64,000 nucleotides of DNA, taken from Dehalococcoidia bacterium (GTDB taxonomy: Bacteria > Chloroflexota > Dehalococcoidia > Lucifugimonadales > Lucifugimonadaceae). Shown in pieces: positions 1 to 7,630 of this stretch (position 1 is its first letter; each line of letters starts with the position of its first letter). The DNA is taken from positions 314,038 to 378,037 of the forward strand of contig JAPYUX010000001.1 in assembly GCA_029940375.1 (NCBI GenBank), written 5' to 3'. Below the pieces are notes generated by a model that saw only the letters and a list, made by a program, of their open reading frames with translations, did no database searches and was not told the origin of the DNA. Position numbers and translations under genes: made by a program.

Positions 1-297
1 GCCAAATGCTCCAACCAAGTAAGAAATCGACATGTTTATGTTTCCTTGGCTTTGACCTATTATTCCGAATACATCCAGATCAATAAATAAAATCAATACT
101 ATAAATACTGTGATAACAAAGAATGCAAGGATCGTATACTCTTTTTTCAGGAAAGCCATTGCACCTTCCTTTATTAAATTCCCTATTTCAATTACATCGT
201 TGTTTTCAACTTTGCTTCTTTGCACGCGTAAAAATAATAATGAAGCGGTTACCAATGCTATAGCTGCTGCAACAATTCCGTAGACGATTTCTGACAT
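1..297 (-). CDS. hppA: Membrane-bound ion-translocating pyrophosphatase, N-terminal part
   Basis: Only the first 99 residues are inside the window. They begin MSEIVYGIVAAAIALVTA, a hydrophobic first membrane helix, followed by a cytoplasmic loop with the family hallmark EGAMAFLKKEY and a second membrane helix, then ISYLVGAFG, matching the SxLxGAxxG region of H+/Na+-PPases. These enzymes couple pyrophosphate hydrolysis to proton or sodium export across the inner membrane. The start ATG is the CAT at 295-297, preceded on the minus strand by a GGGGGT site. The catalytic DxxxD motifs lie outside the window, so the transported ion and K+ dependence cannot be told. Confidence 0.85.
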   Translation of the reverse strand, partial: MSEIVYGIVAAAIALVTASLLFLRVQRSKVENNDVIEIGNLIKEGAMAFLKKEYTILAFFVITVFIVLILFIDLDVFGIIGQSQGNINMSISYLVGAFG

Positions 298-389
298 CAA
301 TGACCCCCAAAGTAAATAATTAAGTAAAAAATATAACCGTTACATATTCTTATGTTTTTTTTCAAAAAGCAATATATAAAAAGATGTTA

Positions 390-1016
390 TTAGAAAAATT
401 TTGTGAATCTCTCAGTAGCTTTTTTAGGATCCTTTGATAATGTTATTGCGGTTACTATACAAACTGAATCAACTCCAGTTTCCAGAACTTCTTCTATGTT
501 ATTATCTTTTATTCCCCCAATAGCCACTATTGGTTTTCTGCTTATCTTTTTAGCCTCGACTAACAGATTTAAACTTGCAGGTCGAGTATTTGTTTTTGTG
601 TCAGTTGAATAAATACTTCCAACAGCGATGTAATCACAAGAATTATTATTTGATTCTTCTATTTCCTTTTTTGTTGCATTGGAAGAACCGATGATTAGAT
701 CTTTATCTGTAATTTTTTTTACATGATCTGGAGAGATATCACTTTGTCCTAAATGAACACCGTCACTATTAGAAATTATTGCTATGTCAACACGATCGTT
801 AACAATGAAAAATGCATTGTATGAGTTACAAAGTTCTGATATTTTTATAGCCCAATTAACTGTATCTCGAATATTGTCAGCTTTATTACGTAATTGAATA
901 ATATTTGCCCCGCCATCTAGTACTTGTTGAGCAATATTCACTGGATCTTTTGAGTTAATAAATGAAGGATCAATTATTACATAAAGCCCGCTAAATTTTT
1001 TAGTTTTTAAATTCAT
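390..1016 (-). CDS. thiE: Thiamine-phosphate synthase
   Basis: A 208-residue TIM-barrel protein that joins hydroxymethylpyrimidine diphosphate and thiazole phosphate to thiamine phosphate in the cytoplasm. Visible family motifs are GLYVIID near the start, QLRNK in the pyrophosphate-binding region, VNDRVDIA, GVHLGQSD, IAVGSIYSTDTK and the phosphate-binding VAIGGI. The length is typical. The start overlaps the end of rnhB by 17 nt and no clear Shine-Dalgarno site is seen, consistent with translational coupling. A thiamine-phosphate kinase gene (thiL) lies 4 kb away in the same orientation, so the last two steps of thiamine diphosphate synthesis are both here. Confidence 0.9.
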   Translation of the reverse strand: MNLKTKKFSGLYVIIDPSFINSKDPVNIAQQVLDGGANIIQLRNKADNIRDTVNWAIKISELCNSYNAFFIVNDRVDIAIISNSDGVHLGQSDISPDHVKKITDKDLIIGSSNATKKEIEESNNNSCDYIAVGSIYSTDTKTNTRPASLNLLVEAKKISRKPIVAIGGIKDNNIEEVLETGVDSVCIVTAITLSKDPKKATERFTKFF

Positions 1017-1632
1017 GATTAGATTTTATAGGTTCAAATGTTTTTCTATGATATTTTGTTATTCCATATTTATCTATTAATGCCATATGCTCTTTTGTAC
1101 CATATCCTTTATGTTTCCCAAATAAATAATTTGGATATTCTTTCGATACATTTTCTATCATATATTTATCTCTTGATACCTTTGCAACGATTGAAGCTGC
1201 AGAAATGCTTTTTGAAATTTGGTCACCTTTTATTATATTTTTTTGAGGTATTTCTGTTTCATCAATTGAAATGCTATCAATAAGTAAAAAATCTGGCTTT
1301 ATTTCAAGATTTGATATTGCTCTGATCATGGATAGTTTTACTGCTTTTACTATTCCGACATTATCTATTTCATCTGAAGAAGCACTTCCGACTGCACTTG
1401 TATGTGACGTTTTTTTTATATACTCGGATAAAATTTCTCTTTGTTTTGGAGCAATTTTTTTTGAATCATTGATTTTCCTAAATAAATCATCAGGATCTTC
1501 AAAATTTTCTTTTAGTATTACTGCACCTGAATACACTGGACCAGCAATACATCCTCTACCAACTTCATCTAATCCACAAATATAATTAAATGACTTTCCC
1601 CAAAGTTTTTTTTCTAGCTCCAAATTCGACAT
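1000..1632 (-). CDS. rnhB: Ribonuclease HII
   Basis: A 210-residue type 2 RNase H that cleaves RNA in RNA:DNA hybrids, including single ribonucleotides in DNA. The motif GLDEVGRGCIAGP at residues 20-32 holds the first two acidic metal ligands; LLIDSISID near residue 117 supplies the next, followed by KGDQISKSISAASIVAKVSRD, the normal second half of the family. The start lies 47 nt inside mnmA, in another frame. That overlap is long, and the N-terminal LELEKKLWGKSF is short for the family, so a TTG a few codons in is an alternative start. Confidence 0.9.
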   Translation of the reverse strand: MSNLELEKKLWGKSFNYICGLDEVGRGCIAGPVYSGAVILKENFEDPDDLFRKINDSKKIAPKQREILSEYIKKTSHTSAVGSASSDEIDNVGIVKAVKLSMIRAISNLEIKPDFLLIDSISIDETEIPQKNIIKGDQISKSISAASIVAKVSRDKYMIENVSKEYPNYLFGKHKGYGTKEHMALIDKYGITKYHRKTFEPIKSNHEFKN

Positions 1633-2740
1633 CTATATCTTTATCATCTTTAATAGTTTGTTTTATTATTCCGCCTCCTAATACCAAATCATTTTTATAA
1701 ATGACAACTGGCTGCCCAGGAGTGATGGCCCTTACTGGTTTGTTAAAGATCAGCATAAATGTATTCGAAGAATCTTTTTTAATTTTCAGAGTTGCATCAG
1801 ATTCTATAGCATTATACCTAATTTTAGCTTTTATCTTCATATTATTTTTTGGGATTGTACCATTAGACCAATTGACTTCATCTGCTATCAATGTTCTTTC
1901 AAATAGTTCTGAATTTCTGGAAACTATTACATCTCCGTTTTCTTTGTTAATGCTTTTTACATAAATCTTTTCTTTTAATCCACCAATTTCGATCCCTTTG
2001 CGTTGACCTATAGTAAAATTATGAATTCCAGTATGTTTTTTAACTTTTTCTCCATTTTCTTTATAAATTGTTCCTGAAATAGGTTTGATTTTATTTTTTA
2101 GAAAATCTCTGTAGTTTCCTTTTGGGATAAAACAGATATCTTGAGAATCTGGCTTTGTAGCGTGAGATAAATTATATTTTTTTGCAATATCTCTAATTTC
2201 TTCTTTTGTATATTCACCTACCGGGAAGAGTAATCTTTTTAATTTTTCCTGTCCCAGGGTGAAGAGTACATATGATTGATCTTTATTTTCATCTTTTGCT
2301 TTTTCAACTATGTATTTTTTATTGTTTCGAGAAATTTTTGCATGATGACCTGTTGCAATATATTTTGCACCTAATTCATCAGCTTTTGTAAATAATGAAT
2401 CAAATTTTAAATTGTGATTACAAGATAAACATGGATGAGGAGTTCTGCCATTCTCATATTCATCAATGAATTTATTCATAACTGTTTTTCGAAACTTATC
2501 TACCATATTAATGTAGTAATGTCTTGAATTTATTATGCTACAAGTTTTTCTGGCATCATTTACATCATCCAATGAGCAGCAGGTTTTATTTAGAACATTA
2601 GCGTTTTTAAATGAATCATCAAATAGCCTCATGGTAATACCTACAACTTCAAATCCCTGTTCATGTAGCAATAAAGCTGCTACCGAAGAATCAACTCCTC
2701 CGCTCATTGCAACAATTACTCTTTTTTTATTAATTTCCAT
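1586..2740 (-). CDS. mnmA: tRNA-specific 2-thiouridylase
   Basis: A 384-residue enzyme that activates U34 of tRNA-Lys, -Glu and -Gln with ATP and transfers sulfur from a carrier protein. The PP-loop SGGVDSS is at residues 13-19. The catalytic cysteines are in HPCLSCN (C104) and SQDICFIPKGNY (near residue 200), and the C-terminal beta-barrel carries HNFTIGQRKGI and ITPGQPVVIY. All are conserved, so sulfur transfer should be intact. It is first in a minus-strand run with rnhB and thiE. A GGA element lies 7 nt before the ATG. The divergent region 2741-2830 probably holds promoters for this gene and rsfS. Confidence 0.95.
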   Translation of the reverse strand: MEINKKRVIVAMSGGVDSSVAALLLHEQGFEVVGITMRLFDDSFKNANVLNKTCCSLDDVNDARKTCSIINSRHYYINMVDKFRKTVMNKFIDEYENGRTPHPCLSCNHNLKFDSLFTKADELGAKYIATGHHAKISRNNKKYIVEKAKDENKDQSYVLFTLGQEKLKRLLFPVGEYTKEEIRDIAKKYNLSHATKPDSQDICFIPKGNYRDFLKNKIKPISGTIYKENGEKVKKHTGIHNFTIGQRKGIEIGGLKEKIYVKSINKENGDVIVSRNSELFERTLIADEVNWSNGTIPKNNMKIKAKIRYNAIESDATLKIKKDSSNTFMLIFNKPVRAITPGQPVVIYKNDLVLGGGIIKQTIKDDKDIDVEFGARKKTLGKVI

Positions 2741-2830
2741 GTTATTTTCCGTATTATGATATTTAACTGACGTAAAATCAATTCTCCTTTTGTATTATAT
2801 ATTTAAAATTTTTTTATTTGAGAGGCTAAA

Positions 2831-2881
2831 ATTATACAATCAAATGATCTTTTAGAAAAAGTTAAGAGCTTAGCTGATTTC
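2831..2881 (+). other. Probable rsfS 5' coding extension with ATT/ATA start
   Basis: Seventeen sense codons in the rsfS frame, with no stop, precede the first ATG. AGAGG at 2821-2825 is 5 nt from ATT 2831 and 8 nt from ATA 2834. The encoded peptide has the hydrophobic spacing of the family's first helix. This is inference from comparison with the general RsfS length and from the ribosome-binding site. Confidence 0.55.
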
Positions 2882-3187
2882 ATGTCTGAAAATTTACTTT
2901 CTAATATAGTAATTCTAGATGTGTCTAGCGAGTCGGTATTTTTTCATTATTTTATTATTGCTACAGGTATGACAAGTCAACACCTGCAATCTTCATCAGC
3001 CAGTATTTCACGTTTTCTTAAGGATCATGATATTAAAACGAATCACAAAGAAGGTGTATCAAATGGAGGCTGGCTGCTTCTTGATTCGCAAGGAATAACT
3101 GTTCACCTTTTTCTTGAAACCCAAAGAGATAGATATGCTCTCGAAGACCTTTGGTCTACTTCCAAAGAAATTCTAAGATTGATTTAA
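2882..3187 (+). CDS. rsfS: Ribosomal silencing factor RsfS (start probably further upstream)
   Basis: A small Iojap/DUF143 protein that binds ribosomal protein uL14 and blocks subunit joining under starvation. Core signatures are IVILDVSS, HYFIIATGMTSQH, GWLLLDSQGITVHLF and the end RYALEDLW. From the ATG at 2882 only about eight residues precede the first strand, whereas homologues have an amphipathic helix there. The frame stays open upstream to a TGA at 2815-2817 and encodes QSNDLLEKVKSLADFMSEN, which looks like that helix. No ATG, GTG or TTG occurs in the extension, but ATT at 2831 and ATA at 2834 follow an AGAGG site (2821-2825). The true start is therefore probably non-canonical. The 3' end overlaps convergent ndk by 4 nt. 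Confidence 0.85.
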   Translation: MSENLLSNIVILDVSSESVFFHYFIIATGMTSQHLQSSSASISRFLKDHDIKTNHKEGVSNGGWLLLDSQGITVHLFLETQRDRYALEDLWSTSKEILRLI

Positions 3188-3633
3188 TCTACAATCCACT
3201 TTTCATTGGATCTTTTATATTCGATTATTTCATATTTTTTAAAGAAAATTTTGATTTCCCTATTTGCATCTCCAATGTTTGCAGAACCATGAATAAGATT
3301 TCGCGATATTTCCAGTCCCAAATCACCTCTTATAGTTCCTGCAGGAGATTCAAGAGGATTTGTTTTACCTATAATATTTCGTGCTTTTTCAACTGCATTT
3401 GGACCTTCTAATACCATGGCAATTATTGGACCTGAACAAATATAATTTACAAGTTCTTCAAAAAATGGTTTACCAGTATGTTCCTCATAATGCTTGGATG
3501 CAATCTCTTTTGAAAGTTGCAATAATTTCATGCCAGAAATCTTTAGTCCGGTTTTCTCGAGCCTGACTATAATTTCACCCGACAACCCTCTTTGTAAACC
3601 ATCTGGTTTAACTAAAATTAACGTACTCTCCAT
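3184..3633 (-). CDS. ndk: Nucleoside diphosphate kinase
   Basis: A 149-residue kinase that equalises nucleoside triphosphate pools through a phosphohistidine. It starts with the family signature TLILVKPDGLQRG; the phosphate-accepting histidine is in NLIHGSANIGDANREI. The usual text there is HGSDSxExAxxEI, so the Asp after Ser is replaced by Ala while the catalytic His, the Ser and the downstream Glu remain. GGAG lies just before the ATG. It is 10 nt downstream of the tsaB stop in the same direction, so it is probably the last gene of the thiL-tsaE-tsaB transcript. It overlaps convergent rsfS by 4 nt. Confidence 0.95.
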   Translation of the reverse strand: MESTLILVKPDGLQRGLSGEIIVRLEKTGLKISGMKLLQLSKEIASKHYEEHTGKPFFEELVNYICSGPIIAMVLEGPNAVEKARNIIGKTNPLESPAGTIRGDLGLEISRNLIHGSANIGDANREIKIFFKKYEIIEYKRSNEKWIVD

Positions 3634-3642
3634 ATTTTCTCC

Positions 3643-4269
3643 TTAGATATTTAATTTTTTATAAGGTACTTTTGGCTTACTTATAGATGGCCCTTTTGCG
3701 TAAATGGGAACAACATCAGCAGGTTTAGTAAATCCTTTATTTTTTTTCATTACTTCTGAGGATAATATTAATTTTTTATAGTCTCTAGTTATTTCCTTGT
3801 CTTCAATTAATATTTCTCCTTTAAATTTATTAGAATCAAGATCAGAAAAATCACTGATTAATCCTATTTTTTCAGGTTCAAAACTTCCATTTGTAAATTT
3901 AGCCCAGCTCCATTTATTTTTTCCACAAGGAATTACTGAAATAATTTCTTGTTTTTCCATTATAGAATTTATAGCTTGAACGAAATGAGAAGGGATCCCT
4001 AAAATATTTATATTGTATGAACTAGCAATCCCCAATACAAATGAAATACCTACACGAATTGAATTGAATCCGCCAGGTCCTAAAAGGACCGCAATATGAT
4101 CTACGTCTCTTATATTTCCTATCTCTTTTCTTAAAATGAGGAAATTTTCATACAAATCCTTACTGTGATTATTCTTACTTTCCCAGAAATTTTCGTAAAC
4201 TGGACTATCATTATTAATCAAAATCAGTGAAGATTTTGAAGTAGATGTGTCAACTATTATTTGTTTCAT
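3643..4269 (-). CDS. tsaB: tRNA t6A biosynthesis protein TsaB
   Basis: A 208-residue ASKHA-fold protein that pairs with TsaD and TsaE to install threonylcarbamoyladenosine at A37 of ANN-reading tRNAs. The N-terminus reads IIVDTSTSKSSL, followed by the helix containing HSKDLYENFLIL and the conserved LLGPGGFNSIRVGISFVLGIA (DHIAVLLGPG onward). The second half is more divergent, as usual for TsaB, which lacks the catalytic metal site of TsaD. It overlaps tsaE by 20 nt, a common arrangement for this pair. TsaD is not in the window. Confidence 0.9.
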   Translation of the reverse strand: MKQIIVDTSTSKSSLILINNDSPVYENFWESKNNHSKDLYENFLILRKEIGNIRDVDHIAVLLGPGGFNSIRVGISFVLGIASSYNINILGIPSHFVQAINSIMEKQEIISVIPCGKNKWSWAKFTNGSFEPEKIGLISDFSDLDSNKFKGEILIEDKEITRDYKKLILSSEVMKKNKGFTKPADVVPIYAKGPSISKPKVPYKKLNI

Positions 4270-4771
4270 AGTTAATTATAATTCTTTCAAATAATTGTTT
4301 TGATTTATCTCCAGATGTAAAAAATTTAAATATTCTATCATTTTCAATCTCATTGAAAAAAATCTTAATAATCAAATTGTCTTTTGGTAAATTATTATTA
4401 ATCCTTTCGGGCCATTCCATTAGTACTAAGCTATTATCGTAGTATTCTTCTATTCCTGTTTCCTGTAAATTTACAACATCTTCAATCCTATAAAAATCAC
4501 AGTGAGTGATATTTATTTTCCCTCTGTATTCGTTGATAAATACAAAAGTTGGACTTCTTACGAAATCGTTATTACCGGTCCCGAGTACAATTGATCTGAC
4601 TAATTCTGTTTTACCAGCACCCAAATTACCTGATAATAAAATAACATCTTCTTTAGTAACGCTTTTTCCAATAGCATTACCGATTTTTTCAGTATCTTCT
4701 AGTCCTGCAGATAATAATACAGCTTCTTCTACTTCATTATCTAATGTAAGGTGTTCAAAATCAGTATTCAT
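4250..4771 (-). CDS. tsaE: tRNA t6A biosynthesis ATPase TsaE
   Basis: A 173-residue P-loop ATPase that regenerates the TsaB-TsaD complex during t6A formation. Walker A GNLGAGKTE is at residues 48-56, then the TsaE-specific VRSPTFVFINEY switch region and THCDFYRIE with the Walker B-type acid, and LVLMEWPERI near residue 117. The 173-residue length is slightly above the usual 150-160 because of extra residues before the Walker A. It lies 2 nt after thiL and overlaps tsaB, so the three are one transcription unit. Confidence 0.93.
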   Translation of the reverse strand: MNTDFEHLTLDNEVEEAVLLSAGLEDTEKIGNAIGKSVTKEDVILLSGNLGAGKTELVRSIVLGTGNNDFVRSPTFVFINEYRGKINITHCDFYRIEDVVNLQETGIEEYYDNSLVLMEWPERINNNLPKDNLIIKIFFNEIENDRIFKFFTSGDKSKQLFERIIINYETNNS

Positions 4772-4773
4772 GA

Positions 4774-5739
4774 TTAACTTTTAAAATGATCGTAATTATT
4801 TGATTTTTGGTTGATTTCTGAAGAATTATTCAAAAACTTCAAATCTGATTTTTGGTTATCAATGATTTTTCCTATTATATTCAAATCAATTTTCTCTTTA
4901 AGTGAGTTTATTTTTTTTTCGTTGCCAATTAAAATGAGCTCGTAGTCTTCCCCAGAGGATAAAACCTTATCTTGAAACAGCTTATTTTTGTATAAATTGT
5001 TCAGTTCTTTGCTAGTCCTTATTTTTTCAAAATTTATAATAATTTCTACTTGAGATGCTTTAGATATTCTCATGAGATCTTTTTCAAGACCATCTGATAA
5101 ATCGATGCAACATTCAATTCCTGTTTCAATAGCTTTTTTTGCTTCTTTAATTCTTGGTATAGGTCTTAGAAATTTTTTGATTTGAGAATCATTTTTTTTT
5201 GATTTGTTATTCTCAAGTTTAATTAGGCCCGCCCCAGAATCTCCTATGTTTCCTGTGTGAGCAATCAAATCTCCTTTTTTAGCAGCATTTCTAACCATGA
5301 TTCTTTTGGGATTATAAAGAGTACCAATAGCTGCTATTGAAATAAATGAGGTTTCTGTTTTTACAACATCACCACCAACTAAATATCCTCCGAACTCTTT
5401 ACAGGCGCTGTTCATCCCTTCATATAATTTCTTGATTTTGCTTTGATTTAACTTTTTGTTTATTCCAAGAGTGACACAGAATGCGATAGGGTAAGCTCCC
5501 ATTGAAGCAAGATCACTTTGATTTGATACAATAGATTTCCATCCAACATCATTATAATCATAATGAGTTTTAAAATGAACATTTTCAACCATTGCATCAG
5601 TACAGAAAATCAATGATTTATCATTTGAAAAAATTTTTGCTGCATCATCCCCAACTCCTATCCAATTTTTTGGAATGTCTCTGATTCTTTCAAAATTTCT
5701 TGAAATTAGTTCTATAAACTCTTCTTCGTTTTTTATCAT
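4774..5739 (-). CDS. thiL: Thiamine-monophosphate kinase
   Basis: A 321-residue PurM-like kinase that makes thiamine diphosphate from thiamine monophosphate. Signatures include WIGVGDDAAKI near residue 26, CTDAMVENVHF, the GWKSIVSNQSDLASMGAYP helix, YLVGGDVVKTETSFISI and CIDLSDGLEKDL near residue 213, all metal- and nucleotide-binding elements. The start overlaps the amidohydrolase stop (ATGA). With thiE nearby, it supplies ThDP for two ThDP enzymes encoded in this window (39.8 and 56.0 kb). Confidence 0.93.
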   Translation of the reverse strand: MIKNEEEFIELISRNFERIRDIPKNWIGVGDDAAKIFSNDKSLIFCTDAMVENVHFKTHYDYNDVGWKSIVSNQSDLASMGAYPIAFCVTLGINKKLNQSKIKKLYEGMNSACKEFGGYLVGGDVVKTETSFISIAAIGTLYNPKRIMVRNAAKKGDLIAHTGNIGDSGAGLIKLENNKSKKNDSQIKKFLRPIPRIKEAKKAIETGIECCIDLSDGLEKDLMRISKASQVEIIINFEKIRTSKELNNLYKNKLFQDKVLSSGEDYELILIGNEKKINSLKEKIDLNIIGKIIDNQKSDLKFLNNSSEINQKSNNYDHFKS

Positions 5740-6902
5740 GGCATGTGTGTTAATCGAGGATGAACAGAATGCTTGGGAGAAAACCGTTCACCTTTCCTTA
5801 AAGTAACAATTGGAACTAGAAGTTCAGTACCATTTCTAACATTTTGTTCTGCATCTTCAAAATAAAACTTTTCATCTTTTATATGATTAATTATAGCTAT
5901 ATCAGCATCAGCTCCAATTTTTAGTGACCCTATATTATCGTCCAAATTAACAGCGTTTGCGGGTTTGTAAGTTGCAAGAGCTATTACTTCTTTTAAAGAA
6001 AGTCCCAAATATAGATATTTAGATAGCGTAGTTAATAGATCGAACACTGGTCCTCTGGCATTATATTTGTGAATATCAGATGAAATACTTCCAGGGATCA
6101 CACCTTGTTCCATACAAGCCTCGGCAACCGGGAATGAAAAAGATCCTTGACCATGTCCCACATCAAATATCACACCTCTTTTCATTGCATCCAAAGCTAT
6201 ATCTTTCACTTTACTTTCATTGTCTAATATTCCATTAGGTTTTTGTGTAAATGAGTGAGTTACAATGTCACCAGAACGCATATTGGGTAGAATTTTTTCC
6301 AAAGAATTATATGATCCACCTATATGAATCATTAATGGCTTTTTTATTTCTTTTGCTACCTGCAAAGCTCTTTCAAATGCGACAAGGTCATTTTTACCAA
6401 CTATGTGTTCGGATAATCTTACCTTTATCCCTACAATAGAATCAGAATGTAGGGTAGATGCTTCGATAGCTTCCTCAACTCTTGCCCATCTGATATCTTC
6501 TAGTTCACCTATTTCATTGTCAAGCTGTCCCATTCCAGATATATGTAAAAAAGCAAGAATTCTTGTTTTAGTTTTAGACATTACATATTTTTGGAATCCT
6601 GCAATAGTATTAGAACCAGATGAACCTGCGTCAATTGCGGTTGTAACTCCTCTGTCTAAGCAATAAGGATCAGCTTCTACTGCAAGGTGCGCAACTCCCC
6701 ACCAAACATGGACATGTAAATCAACTAATCCGGGAATAACTATCTTGTCTTCAGCTTCTATGATGTCTATTGCATTATTATCGGGAATGTTATTTTCAAT
6801 AGATCTTATTTTCCCACTTGCTACCCCGATATCTTTTTTCTCATATATGTCTCTAGAAGGATCTAAAACAGTTGCATTTTTTATTAGTAAATCAAAGGTC
6901 AT
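5736..6902 (-). CDS. Amidohydrolase/deacetylase family metallohydrolase
   Basis: A 388-residue TIM-barrel amidohydrolase. The metal-binding DLHVHVWWG lies at residues 61-69, a likely carbamylated lysine is in GIKVRLSEH, further His ligands are in LMIHIGGSY and VTHSFTQ, and the active-site Asp is in SSDIHKYN. The C-terminal strand region GADADIAIIN is typical. The closest named group is the amidohydrolase/deacetylase family related to dihydroorotases and D-aminoacylases; the substrate cannot be read from sequence. Its start overlaps the stop of the DUF502 gene (TAATG), and its stop overlaps thiL. Confidence 0.85.
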   Translation of the reverse strand: MTFDLLIKNATVLDPSRDIYEKKDIGVASGKIRSIENNIPDNNAIDIIEAEDKIVIPGLVDLHVHVWWGVAHLAVEADPYCLDRGVTTAIDAGSSGSNTIAGFQKYVMSKTKTRILAFLHISGMGQLDNEIGELEDIRWARVEEAIEASTLHSDSIVGIKVRLSEHIVGKNDLVAFERALQVAKEIKKPLMIHIGGSYNSLEKILPNMRSGDIVTHSFTQKPNGILDNESKVKDIALDAMKRGVIFDVGHGQGSFSFPVAEACMEQGVIPGSISSDIHKYNARGPVFDLLTTLSKYLYLGLSLKEVIALATYKPANAVNLDDNIGSLKIGADADIAIINHIKDEKFYFEDAEQNVRNGTELLVPIVTLRKGERFSPKHSVHPRLTHMP

Positions 6903-7513
6903 TATTTTTTAGATTTCAATATTTCTGAAGCTCCCAATCCTCCAGCCACAATAATTCTCATTGCTTGTTCAGCAGTTACATCGAGGAATTTAATTTTTAT
7001 TTTGGGAACTATTGCCAACCAACCTGTATTAGGAACAGGAGTGGATGGCATATAAACATAACCATGTTCAACTCCATCAAATTCTATTAGATTTGTAAGG
7101 AATCCAATAGTCCAAACGCTTTCTTTAGGATATTCAATTGCTACAACTCTACTAAATCCACCACCTTTTTTAGAACCAGTGAATGCTGTAGATACTTGTT
7201 TTGATGTCCTGTAAATAGCGTTCACTAAAGGAAGTCTTTCTACAAATTGTTCTATATATCTCATAAAAGCTCGAACAACACTGCTTGAAGAAAGTATCCC
7301 TATAAAAAAGATAAGAATAAATATTGTTATAAAACTCAGTCCAGTAATACTTCTACCAAAAATTTGTTTAAATATTGGTTGTAAAATTCCATCTATACTA
7401 TTGAATGCAAAAGCAGCTATAAAATAAGTGACCGCTAAAGGAAATAAAAGAATCAATCCTAAAATATATCTTCTTCTAATATATATGTAGAAATTATTTA
7501 AGATTTTTTTCAT
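6902..7513 (-). CDS. DUF502 family membrane protein
   Basis: A 203-residue integral membrane protein with two strong transmembrane helices in the first 90 residues (around 16-35 and 60-80) followed by a soluble domain. Family features are the PLVNAIYRTSKQVSTAF segment and YVYMPSTPVPNTGWLAIV. DUF502 proteins are widespread and of unknown biochemical function. It heads the minus-strand run leading through the amidohydrolase to ndk. The 117-bp divergent gap to the M20 gene contains a TTGACA at 7544-7549 but no convincing -10 partner. Confidence 0.85.
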   Translation of the reverse strand: MKKILNNFYIYIRRRYILGLILLFPLAVTYFIAAFAFNSIDGILQPIFKQIFGRSITGLSFITIFILIFFIGILSSSSVVRAFMRYIEQFVERLPLVNAIYRTSKQVSTAFTGSKKGGGFSRVVAIEYPKESVWTIGFLTNLIEFDGVEHGYVYMPSTPVPNTGWLAIVPKIKIKFLDVTAEQAMRIIVAGGLGASEILKSKK

Positions 7514-7630
7514 TTGTAAGTTCAGCTTTCTATTTTGTTAACATTGACAAAAAAACAATTACGTTTTAACAAAGCATATGCTAATTTATAAAAAAGATTA
7601 GTAAGTATATCAATGTTTGAAAGGTTTTAA

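Noticed and set aside
7544-7572. Promoter with TTGACA at 7544
   Set aside because: A clean -10 at the right spacing is missing (TTAACA only), so I do not list a promoter.
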